This document shows, piece by piece, positions 14,057 to 20,964 of a stretch of 20,964 nt of DNA. Origin of the DNA: Nitrospirota bacterium (lineage in GTDB: Bacteria > NPL-UPA2 > JAADIA01); the NCBI GenBank assembly GCA_013151555.1, contig JAADIA010000084.1, forward strand, positions 1-20,964, read 5' to 3'. The position numbers and the translations under genes were made by a program. Each line of letters starts with the position of its first letter. Position 1 is the first letter of the stretch. The notes under the pieces were generated by a model. It worked only from the letters and a program-made list of their open reading frames with translations, did not search any database and had not been told where the DNA came from.

Positions 14057-16233
14057 TTACATCAAAGGTTCCATAGTTAATGCCGGGTGTTTCTCCTTCT
14101 CCAGAAAAGCAAGCAACTGCTCCGAGGTCTCGGCTACCGATTCATCGGCAATCTTATCAACGAGATCCGGAATTCCTATTTCTTCTGCCCGGGCCTTCAA
14201 TCTATCCCCAAGTGCTTCTTTAAGCTCCTTAGGCATCCAGACTACTCTTTTCAGACCCCCATCTGCAGAGATAAACTTCTTGCTGACGATGTACAATCTT
14301 CCTACTCCCAGGAACCCGGGTGTCTGATTTCCACCGCCCACAGAACCCGCCAGAGTGCTGAAAGCCATGCCGCAGGGAGTCATTCCCGGATACTCCCGAT
14401 TAACAATCATTATCCCGTTAGCCTCAGGAATAATAGCCACAATACACTCAAAGCAACCACATGATGTTTCCGGGTCTTCCATTAAAGAATAAGCATTGAA
14501 CCTTTCAATATGCTTATTGGACTTGGCATAGACGACTTTGTTTACCCCTTCCCACTGACCTTTAACCTCATCTATCGTCTTACCCTTAATAATCGGCTGG
14601 TTGGGACCGGTAGGATTTATCTCATAGGCAGCTTTCCCATCCAGCCAGTTATAAGCACCGCAAAGCCCTAACCTTTCCGGACTGATAATGCAGACGTGGT
14701 CCGGGGCATAAGACTGACAAAGCGTACAAGAGTAAAAAATATCCACACTCTCATCGACCATTCCTGCCATTCTCTCATCACGCCATCTATAGGCCGCTTC
14801 CGCTTCGGGCATAATCCTATCGACATCTTCCTGGTTGGTATAGATAGTAACCTGAGCTTTGTCCACAATGGCTCCAAAGGTTTCCTGTAAGCAGGCATGG
14901 AGGATAACGCCAAAGTGTTTGATTTTAAAACCTTTCTTTTGGGCTTCCTTACTAATCCGCACCCAACACATATTCCTTTGCCCCATATGGAATATGCCCA
15001 TAGCCTCGTTTAAAAAGGTATGGACTTGCCGTTCCAGAATGGATTCAAAATCCTTCTGCATTTTCCTTCCGGCTACTTCCACCAGGATACCCAGAGGCAT
15101 AGCTCCACCTTCTTTCGCCTCATCGATTTCCGGACCGACTACCTCAACCTTGCCATCCTCAATCTCGCCCAACTCTTTCATACGCAGATATTCAAAAGCC
15201 GTCGAATATTTTCCGCCGAACTCTACATACATATCTTCTCTTCTTACTCTTTCCCCCTCAAAGGCCGCCGCATGGGCCACCGGAATGGGAATCTCGGAAA
15301 CCTTCACCTTAACTCCCCGCACCGAGATACAGGTGGAAACTATTTTTTTACGGTCAAGTTCGCTAACCAGATGCTCATAAGTACAGATGCCGGTAGGTCG
15401 TATTTCCGGAATCTTTGTATCGGCAATTATCGGAAATCCCATATTAATAGCTCCGGCTCCGGTAGCATACTTTAAGTCATCTACCTCTCCCAGGGTCAAA
15501 CCGAAAGCGAAGATTCTATTCTGACAATATTTTAAACATTTGAGAGCTTCTCCCTTTTTGTGTCCGCCGAAAGTCAAAGCTCCCCTGATCGCCCAGTTGA
15601 GAGGATAGATGCCTGTAATAGTATCCCGGCCGTAAGGAACAATGTAAGTATCCCATCCCATCTCCACATTTTCTTCCTTTAACTGGTCAATGATACTCCG
15701 GCCGTTGACATTGCTGCCTACGAAAGAGAGAATGCTCCTTTTCTGAAACTCCCGGACGATTTCCACTGCGGTCTTATTGTCCGGAGCTGCTCCTAAAATA
15801 GCTGCAAATCCAGGCATCCGGCCATCGACCAACTGGATTCCCAGCTGTCTCAAAATAGTATCGGTAAAGAAACCGTTACAATCGGGTTGGGGCTCCTGGC
15901 CATAAAGATAGCGGAGAGAACAATAAGCTCTTCCGCTAAAAGAGTGGCCACGCCCGCATCCAGAGCATCTCCTAAATAGGGCAGCCATACTCTCTCTCCG
16001 GGCTCTTCACCTACGAGAGACTTGGCTTCCTCCAACACCGGTTTCATCTCCCCGACCGTTTTAACTTCCACGCCCATCAGGGCATAGGCCATGGGAAGAT
16101 AGAAAGCCGTCTCGGGGAACTCCACCTTTTGACTTTCTCCCTTATCCGCTACCGCTTTATTAATAAAATCCTCTGCTTCTTTAACTACCTTTTGCGCACC
16201 CCTGACGGCCGCCGCAGCAACTATCTTGGACAT
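14057..16233 (-). CDS. acsB: Acetyl-CoA synthase (CODH/ACS subunit, bacterial type), frameshifted
   Basis: Forms acetyl-CoA from CO, a methyl group from the corrinoid protein, and CoA in the Wood-Ljungdahl pathway. The start ATG at 16233 has an AAGGAGG site. The coding region is in two frames: 16233 to about 15920 (N-terminal MSKIVAAAAVRG), then -1 to the frame read to 14057 (ending HPALTMEPLM). Joined, it gives about 725 residues, the size of the Moorella enzyme (about 729). All six A-cluster cysteines are present: about C503, C506, C515, C525 (FYSCTLCQSYAPDHVC, LGLCGA) and C592, C594 (SCGCF). The break lies near AEELI/SLRYLYGQEP; one extra base there restores continuity, and no slippery heptamer is seen. 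A sequencing or assembly indel is most likely, a real mutation next. It follows the CooF-like and oxidoreductase genes. Confidence 0.92.
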
Positions 16234-16271
16234 ACTCGCCTCCTTAATTAGAAATTCATACTGTCAAATTC

Positions 16272-16367
16272 AACCACGGAAATACGGAAATTTACTTTAT
16301 AACTCTTTAATTCTTCCCATTCTAAATTCATTTTTCCGTGTCTCCGTTCTTCCGTGTCTCTGTGGTT
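16272..16367. repeat. Inverted octad repeat element between oxidoreductase and acsB
   Basis: Left arm AACCACGGAAATACGGAAAT (units CACGGAAA, TACGGAAA). The right arm on the minus strand reads CACAGAGA, CACGGAAG, AACGGAGA, CACGGAAA, four in-register octads. The centre is AT-rich. It fills most of the 152-bp spacer upstream of acsB. Confidence 0.8.
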
Positions 16368-16385
16368 TTCATAATATTTTTGACA

Positions 16386-17696
16386 TTATCCTACCATTTG
16401 ATTAAACAACCTGTCCGTCTCCGAAATTTTTTCCTCTTTCATCAGATGAACAACTCTGGAATAGTTAAAGGTCTCTTCCATAATCTCATCTTTTATTTCC
16501 GAAACATCAACTTTATCTCTAATTAAAGAGAGAAGCACTCCCGCAGGATTAATCCTTCCCAACAAAATTGCTCCTACTATTCTATTATCCCTAAGTACTA
16601 TCTTTCGATAAAAACCCTTCTCGGGGATATCTCTAATTACCTCCTCATATCCCTTCTCCCCCGGTCGGGTTATCCCTATAGAGATAACCGGCAAATCGAA
16701 AAACTCGATAGAATTCATCCCTATAGAACCAGCATATTTATGTTCCTCGCCTGCTTTCTCCCCGGATTTCCGGAGAGCCATATTGTAACCGGCGATTCTT
16801 CCCTGTTCCACTGCACAAGGCCAGAGAGCGTTAATGGTCGTCCGGCCACTTACGATGTCCACCGTCTCTGCTACGTCTCCAGCCGCATAAATATCGGAGA
16901 TATTAGTCCCCTGTTTCTCATCAACTGAAATACCCCGGGAAACCTTAATAGCCGTCCCTTTCACTAAATCAATATTGGGAGTTACCCCCTTGCCGATAAC
17001 AACCAACTGGCAGTCCACACTCGCACCGTTGTCTAATTTTAATCCTTTCACGGAACCATCATCCGCCAATATTTCCTCGGCAGCCAAACCAGTCATCACC
17101 TCAATACCGTTCTCTTCAATTCGCTTCCTGAAAATAGCTGCGGCTCTCTCGTCCAGCATTTGGGAAAGGACCCGGTTGGACTTGATAATGACCTTAACCC
17201 GGAGTCCTCTTTTTCTCAAGCCATACGCAGCTTTAAGTCCAATCAATCCTCCCCCAAGGACGGCAGCTACTTTAACTTTGTCGAGCCTCTGGAGAATATT
17301 TTGCACATCCTCTACCGTACGCAGTCCAAAAACGCCTTTCCTGTCTTCTCCCTTAATATTGAGAAGCTTAGGAGAAGCTCCCGTAGCTATCAGTAACTTA
17401 TCATAGGCAATCTCTTCTTTACCAGCGAGGATAACTTTTTTCTTCTCCGGTTCAATCTTCTCCACTTTTTTTCCTAAAAGGACTTCGATTTTATTTTTTT
17501 CATAAAAATCTTCCGGGCGGAAAAGTAATTTCTTCTCCTCGATGTCACCAGCTAAATAGTAAGAGAGAAGACAACGAGAATAAGGAGGATAACCCTCCGC
17601 CGAAACCATGGTAATCTTCCCGGTCTTATCCACTTTCCTAATCGCCTCGGCTCCACTTATTCCCGCAGCACTATTGCCAATGATAAGATAATTCAT
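16386..17696 (-). CDS. FAD-dependent NAD(P) oxidoreductase (CooF-associated type)
   Basis: 436-residue pyridine nucleotide-disulfide type flavoprotein: FAD-binding IIGNSAAGISGAEAI (5-19), the ATGASP motif (104-109), NAD(P)-binding VLGGGLIGLKAA (146-157), and the second FAD motif IYAAGDVAE (269-277), followed by a C-terminal domain. The family includes NADH oxidases, rubredoxin reductases and the N-terminal half of NirB. The neighbours suggest the FNOR-type protein that, with a CooF-like ferredoxin, passes electrons between CO/acetyl-CoA metabolism and NAD(P). Strong GGAGGGG ribosome site before the ATG at 17696. The role is inference from context; the fold is certain. Confidence 0.85.
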   Translation of the reverse strand: MNYLIIGNSAAGISGAEAIRKVDKTGKITMVSAEGYPPYSRCLLSYYLAGDIEEKKLLFRPEDFYEKNKIEVLLGKKVEKIEPEKKKVILAGKEEIAYDKLLIATGASPKLLNIKGEDRKGVFGLRTVEDVQNILQRLDKVKVAAVLGGGLIGLKAAYGLRKRGLRVKVIIKSNRVLSQMLDERAAAIFRKRIEENGIEVMTGLAAEEILADDGSVKGLKLDNGASVDCQLVVIGKGVTPNIDLVKGTAIKVSRGISVDEKQGTNISDIYAAGDVAETVDIVSGRTTINALWPCAVEQGRIAGYNMALRKSGEKAGEEHKYAGSIGMNSIEFFDLPVISIGITRPGEKGYEEVIRDIPEKGFYRKIVLRDNRIVGAILLGRINPAGVLLSLIRDKVDVSEIKDEIMEETFNYSRVVHLMKEEKISETDRLFNQMVG

Positions 17697-17724
17697 TTCC
17701 CCTCCCCTGGAACTTTAATATCTT

Positions 17725-17839
17725 AACCACAAAGACACGAAGAAAATCCTTAAATTCCTTTTGACAAGATGAACAGGATTGATCAGAACAATTTTCAATA
17801 ATTACGTTAAAGTTTTAGTTGTTTTCGCGCCTTCGTGGT
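17725..17839. repeat. Inverted octad element with an internal nonad stretch, upstream of the oxidoreductase
   Basis: Left arm AACCACAAAGACACGAAG (CACAAAGA, CACGAAGA) faces ACCACGAAGGCGCGAAAA read from the other strand. Inside, 17762-17785 carries ACAAGATGA, ACAGGATTG, which resembles the arms of the element at 13037-13113, as if one element had landed in another. The part just outside the right arm (17840-17860) has further degenerate units. Confidence 0.7.
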
Positions 17840-17896
17840 AATCTGTGTTTAATCTCGTGAATTCTTCTGGTTTCATCTTTCTCTGTTACTATATGG

Positions 17897-18388
17897 TTAT
17901 GAAGTTTTCTTGGTTACGGGTTGCGAGTTACGGGTTACTGTTTTTTTGAACTCTTCCGGCTCCATAAAAACCAATGCTCCCGTCGGACAGGCAACTACAC
18001 AGGCAGGCTCTTCCTTTTCCCGGCAGCGGTCACACCTGAGAGGCAACTTCCGTTCCCCATCAGGATTAACAGCTCCATAAGGACAGACCATAAGGCACAT
18101 CCAACAACCAACGCACCTCTCCTCATCCTGAACAACCGCTCCCGTCTTTGAATCTTTGCTCAAACATCCTGACATACAAGCAACTACACAGGCGGGCTCA
18201 TCACAGTGGCGGCAGGCCAGGGGGAAAGCTCTCTCTTTTCCATATTCAACTTTCAGACGATAGCGCGGAGAAGGTTTCTCTTCCACGGCTTGAAATAAAT
18301 CTTTGCTCCGGGAATGTTCCAACGCACAAGCAATCTCACAGGATTTGCATCCTAAACACTTCTCTAAGTTACAGAATAGGTATTTCAA
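17897..18388 (-). CDS. CooF-like 4Fe-4S ferredoxin protein
   Basis: 163-residue electron carrier with cysteines for four [4Fe-4S] clusters: C11, C14, C17, C21; C59, C62, C67, C71 (CRHCDEPACVVAC); C92, C95, C98, C102 (CVGCWMCLMVCPYG); C119, C122, C130, C134 (CDRCREKEEPACVVACPTGA). This is the CooF/HycB/DMSO reductase beta-subunit arrangement. With the next gene and acsB it suggests electron transfer in CO/acetyl-CoA metabolism. Start is a TTG at 18388, supported by GGGAGG 7-8 nt upstream and by the conserved KYLFCNLEKC beginning. The last residues (about 150-160, TVTRNSQPVTK) come from a heptad repeat array and are probably not part of the ancestral protein. Confidence 0.87.
   Translation of the reverse strand: MKYLFCNLEKCLGCKSCEIACALEHSRSKDLFQAVEEKPSPRYRLKVEYGKERAFPLACRHCDEPACVVACMSGCLSKDSKTGAVVQDEERCVGCWMCLMVCPYGAVNPDGERKLPLRCDRCREKEEPACVVACPTGALVFMEPEEFKKTVTRNSQPVTKKTS
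17912..17939. repeat. Four-unit heptad array inside the 3' end of the CooF-like gene
   Basis: Plus strand units: GGTTACG, GGTTGCG, AGTTACG, GGTTACT, exactly 28 nt in register. The array is read through in frame and encodes the C-terminal tail of the CooF-like protein. Confidence 0.8.
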
Positions 18389-18700
18389 TTTCCTGCCTCC
18401 CTTCTTATTTTCCTTCCTAATTTAATCACAGAAATCCCCTTTTAGCAACAAAAATCTTTCTTTTTTGAGGTGCAAATCATCTTTTAGCCTTTAAAATTGC
18501 AAAAATATGGGGAGGGACATTTAAGTTTCTAAGGACAAGAATCGTTTATGTGAATTAGGGAGATGGCTGAAAAGCGGGGAGAGAACAGAAAACCATCAGG
18601 TTTTCACTAGTAAGCCCATAGCCATTTCAGCTTACAGTAGATGGCTTGTTGCGTTCAATCTTCAACTGGCAGGCAGGAGCAAATACTCCCGTGAGCCAAA
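18389..18700. other. Spacer with several inverted repeats between PEP-CTERM gene and CooF-like gene
   Basis: No convincing gene. Inverted pairs: GAAAACC/GGTTTTC (18588-18594 with 18599-18605, 4-nt loop) enclosed by GCTGAAA/TTTCAGC (18567-18573 with 18625-18631). GTAAGC/GCTTAC (18610-18615 with 18630-18635) and AGCCAT/ATGGCT (18620-18625 with 18641-18646) exclude each other. GGAG/CTCC occurs at 18676-18689. It could be a structured RNA leader or 3' region. I could not match it to a known riboswitch, and no clear T-run follows. Confidence 0.4.
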
Positions 18701-19696
18701 CTAACGGTTTTTGTTTATTCTTCTACGTCTTACGGCGAAAGCCAGCAAGCCTGTACTCAATAAAATCATAGTACCCGGTTCAGGTATCACATTCCAGCCA
18801 ATGACATCTAAGGCAAGTAGATCGTTACTGGTCATGCTCAGTAGTTCACCATATGCTGCGGTAGGATCCATAATTCCTAATCCAAGGCCATCAGCCCAAT
18901 GGCTGGCCTGTCTGCCATCCAAACCATATTTACCATCAGAAAGGTCTATCTCGGTTAAACCATCATCGTGGGAAAAATAGGCATCGCGCCCGTCAAAGGA
19001 AATATCAATCTGACCTGGGCCATAGGTCTCTGCATGTCTATAAAGGTCAAGAATTGAGGGGGGAAGAACAACATCGTTATAATAGGCATTATAATCAACC
19101 ATACTAATAAACCCCAGCGCATGCCCTATTTCATGAGTAGCCACACCGACAAAATCCATCTTATCTGTTGAAATTCCATCACTTGGGTCATAATCAAAAG
19201 CAAAGTCAGTATTAAACTCCATCCTGGCATCAGCAGCAGTAAAACCACTATACCCCAAGGCCTTCAGATTAGCACTCGTGCCCACAATCGAATCAGATTC
19301 GTGTAAGATGTTATTGCTATACCACGACAATTTTGAGCCGGATACAGGGAGCGTATTGAGATAATTCACGGCGGCAGTATCCGCAGAGGATGTCTGATCA
19401 AGAGCTAACCGGGTTATTACCCCGGAGACGCTCTCTTGATTAAGGAAATCGGCATACCATAAAGAAGGCCATGTGCCTCCAATTATGCCTTTTCCCATAG
19501 AAGAGAATGAGAAGTCAATATTAACGGTAATCGGGTCTGTAAGCCGGGATTCCCACCTTTGCACAGCCTGTTCAAAAGCATTGGTTTGGGTCGGATTTGC
19601 ACCGGTTATGGTATACCCAATATTCAAGGCGCTTGCCGTTGACGATAAAACAAGCAGAGAACTAAAAGCAATTACCACTCCAAACAACTTTTTCAT
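18701..19696 (-). CDS. PEP-CTERM-anchored metalloprotease-like protein (NF038122-like)
   Basis: 331-residue exported protein. Signal peptide about 1-23 (MKKLFGVVIAFSSLLVLSST, then ASALN with likely cleavage after ASA). The zinc-binding HEIGHALGF lies at 188-196 (H188, E189, H192). A likely further ligand is H266 in ASHW, followed by a Met-turn-like IMDP (275-278) and the SNDLLALDVIGW segment common in such peptidases. The C-terminus is a complete PEP-CTERM tail: PEP at 305-307, hydrophobic segment about 309-321 and RRRR, the sorting signal for an exosortase, usually linked to exopolysaccharide secretion. ATG at 19696 with AGGA about 10 nt upstream. A sigma-54 promoter lies about 200 bp upstream. 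Substrate unknown; the third ligand is an inference. Confidence 0.85.
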   Translation of the reverse strand: MKKLFGVVIAFSSLLVLSSTASALNIGYTITGANPTQTNAFEQAVQRWESRLTDPITVNIDFSFSSMGKGIIGGTWPSLWYADFLNQESVSGVITRLALDQTSSADTAAVNYLNTLPVSGSKLSWYSNNILHESDSIVGTSANLKALGYSGFTAADARMEFNTDFAFDYDPSDGISTDKMDFVGVATHEIGHALGFISMVDYNAYYNDVVLPPSILDLYRHAETYGPGQIDISFDGRDAYFSHDDGLTEIDLSDGKYGLDGRQASHWADGLGLGIMDPTAAYGELLSMTSNDLLALDVIGWNVIPEPGTMILLSTGLLAFAVRRRRINKNR

Positions 19697-19900
19697 TTCT
19701 TTGTCTTCCTTTCTATAATCTGTGAAGACCGGCTCGTGAAAGACTACCTAATTAATTAGGCCCTAAATTTAAAGTAACTATTTACCATAAAACTGTACCA
19801 AACTTTTTAATGCTATATCCACCCTTATTTTGACTATCTCATTTAAACCCCCAAAAAAATAACCGGAGATCCTAAAAATATAGCCCTATCTTCTTTAACC

Positions 19901-19916
19901 TGCAATTTTCGTGCCA
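19901..19916 (-). promoter_or_regulatory. Sigma-54 (RpoN) -24/-12 promoter of the PEP-CTERM gene
   Basis: The minus strand reads TGGCACGAAAATTGCA, an exact match to the sigma-54 consensus TGGCACG-N4-TTGCW. Transcription would start near 19890, leaving a leader of about 190 nt before the ATG at 19696. PEP-CTERM/exosortase genes are known in several lineages to be under a PrsK/PrsR-type sigma-54 system, which fits. Confidence 0.8.
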
Positions 19917-20031
19917 GATTCTCCTCCAACCAAATTTTCTTGATTTTTTCTTTCAAGTAATGGGTTGGCAATGGCTTACGAGAATAAAAAATTGCGTTCC
20001 CCTTAGGCTACCCTTCTTCCCTTATTCATCC

Positions 20032-20055
20032 AAACGTTCAAATAAATGTACGTTT
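20032..20055. promoter_or_regulatory. 24-bp dyad, candidate enhancer-binding-protein site
   Basis: The pattern AAACGTnCAnnTAnnTGnACGTTT has perfect dyad symmetry at 16 of 24 positions with AAACGT/ACGTTT ends. It lies about 130 bp upstream of the sigma-54 promoter, the usual distance for an activator site. The link to a PrsR-like activator is inference. Confidence 0.5.
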
Positions 20056-20164
20056 ACTCCGCAAAAATCAGAAAACATTTGGCTTAAACCACTATTACAC
20101 AATAAATTAACTTAAATATTGCTTCTCATTGATGCATGTTTAATAAACTTAACACTATTGGAGA

Positions 20165-20191
20165 GAAAAGAGGAACGGGAAAATCTCCTCT
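20165..20191 (-). terminator. Possible intrinsic terminator after aroD
   Basis: On the minus strand AGAGGA (20191-20186) pairs with TCCTCT (20174-20169) over an 11-nt loop and TTTT follows. The stem is short and the T-run modest. Confidence 0.4.
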
Positions 20192-20226
20192 CTGCCCCTC
20201 TCACCCGGAAAGGGTTGAATTTATCC

Positions 20227-20958
20227 TCAAAATAATTTCTTCAGCTTTTCCTTTAATTGAGATACGCTCAACTGCCCGGGAACAACAGGATTATCCACAT
20301 AAGCATAAGTTAAGCAGGAACCGAAAAAAGGCGCCAGGATACGGGAGATAACCCCGGCCCGGCCCAGGGAAATAGAGACCAATGGTTGATAGAGACAATG
20401 GTAGGTAAAGGTCATCAGGCGGACTACTTCATCTTTGTTTTTAGCCCGAACAGCTATCTTGATGATATCGCCTCCTACTCCTTTGGCCCGGCAAGCGAGT
20501 TCTTCCAGGTCCTCATCCCGGGGAGTCTCCCTGAGATTATGATAGGAAACCAAAATTTTCCTTTTTCTCAACCTTGCTTCCCGCACCACTTCTTTGATGA
20601 TTCTCTTAGACCTCAGTTCAATGTCCACAGCATCAATTACAGGAATCAGAGATTTCCAGAGGTGAAGACGTTCTCGTTCCGAGTAGCGGCGTCCCCCCCC
20701 TTCATCCTTGCGCCTCACCGTGCCGATAACAGGCAGCCCTACCTTTTGCCTGATAACTTGCAAATCTCTCTTCAAACTCACCAGATTAACTTTCTTAAAG
20801 AGGTCCACTCTAACCTCCAGAATATCAGCCCCCTCCTCCCGGGCTCTCGCTGCCAATTCCAGAAGCCGGGGCCCCCAGATTACCGCTACGATCCGGGGGA
20901 CTCGCCCTATTTCCACTTTTCCGATAGAGAAGTTAGGTATTTTTTTCTTCATCATCAT
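20227..20958 (-). CDS. aroD: 3-dehydroquinate dehydratase, type I
   Basis: Third step of the shikimate pathway, 3-dehydroquinate to 3-dehydroshikimate via a Schiff base. 243 residues. Active-site features: EVRVD (E48, R50, D52), GTVR (79-82), catalytic His in SYHNL (H140), Schiff-base lysine in IIKIAV (K167), SLGRAGVISRI (197-207, R200), and the C-terminal PVVPGQLSV (225-233, Q229). The start is ambiguous among three consecutive Met codons (20958, 20955, 20952), and the window ends just upstream so the ribosome site cannot be judged. It is probably not cotranscribed with the PEP-CTERM gene, which is 530 bp away with its own promoter. Confidence 0.95.
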   Translation of the reverse strand: MMMKKKIPNFSIGKVEIGRVPRIVAVIWGPRLLELAARAREEGADILEVRVDLFKKVNLVSLKRDLQVIRQKVGLPVIGTVRRKDEGGGRRYSERERLHLWKSLIPVIDAVDIELRSKRIIKEVVREARLRKRKILVSYHNLRETPRDEDLEELACRAKGVGGDIIKIAVRAKNKDEVVRLMTFTYHCLYQPLVSISLGRAGVISRILAPFFGSCLTYAYVDNPVVPGQLSVSQLKEKLKKLF

Positions 20959-20964
20959 CCTGCC

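Larger units (their letters stand above)
19697..20226. other. 530-bp regulatory spacer upstream of the PEP-CTERM gene
   Basis: No credible ORF. It contains a perfect 14-bp palindrome CCTAATTAATTAGG (19747-19760), a sigma-54 promoter (19901-19916), a 24-bp dyad (20032-20055) and a terminator-like hairpin after aroD (20165-20191). Very AT-rich. No short-period repeat arrays of the type found between the other genes. Confidence 0.6.

Noticed and set aside
14028-15475. Several plus-strand ORFs of 99-173 codons opposite acsB
   Set aside because: They are antisense shadows of a well-supported enzyme gene, with low-complexity Ser/Pro-rich translations and no ribosome sites.
15900-15940. Programmed -1 frameshifting in acsB
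   Set aside because: No X-XXY-YYZ slippery heptamer or clear downstream stem is present, and AcsB is normally a single frame.
3503-17939. CRISPR array, suggested by many short repeats
   Set aside because: Units are only 7-9 nt, contiguous without spacers, and scattered across many loci; no cas genes are present.

Overview
The window is bacterial chromosome in which every supported gene lies on the minus strand. Read in the direction of transcription (high to low coordinate) it runs: aroD; an exported PEP-CTERM metalloprotease-like protein; a three-gene redox/acetyl-CoA block (CooF-like 4Fe-4S protein, FAD/NAD(P) oxidoreductase, acsB acetyl-CoA synthase with a frameshift); a zinc-ribbon coiled-coil protein; an RNase HI; the RNase P RNA; and then the division/cell-wall (dcw) cluster mraZ, rsmH, ftsL-like, ftsI, murE, murF, mraY, murD, ftsW, murG. 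murG is cut by the window edge.

Organism: the genes indicate an anaerobic, probably diderm, uncultured lineage. AcsB implies a Wood-Ljungdahl (reductive acetyl-CoA) pathway. MurE carries the DNPR motif of meso-diaminopimelate ligases. A PEP-CTERM sorting tail implies an exosortase and hence an outer membrane and exopolysaccharide. The mix suggests a candidate phylum of the Omnitrophota/Aerophobota/Desantisbacteria kind, but that placement is inference and not decided by the sequence.

The dcw cluster is fully conventional in order and makes lipid II (MurE, MurF, MurD, MraY, MurG), polymerises and crosslinks it at the septum (FtsW, FtsI, FtsL-like), and is headed by MraZ and the 16S rRNA methyltransferase RsmH. 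In front of mraZ there is a perfect-consensus sigma-70 promoter (TTGACA, 17-nt spacer, TATAAT) followed at once by three 10-bp TGGRR repeats, the expected MraZ operator. An intrinsic terminator sits between mraZ and rsmH.

The PEP-CTERM gene has a textbook sigma-54 -24/-12 element about 200 bp upstream and a 24-bp dyad about 130 bp further up, a plausible activator site. It looks like a separately regulated exopolysaccharide/exosortase-linked gene.

The most unusual feature is in the spacers. Almost every gene junction that is not a direct overlap holds a short element built from tandem 7-, 8- or 9-nt units, usually as two arms facing each other as an imperfect inverted repeat. At least eleven such arrays occur in under 18 kb; two overlap the 3' ends of genes (cooF-like, murE), and a related short-period array appears in frame inside murF.
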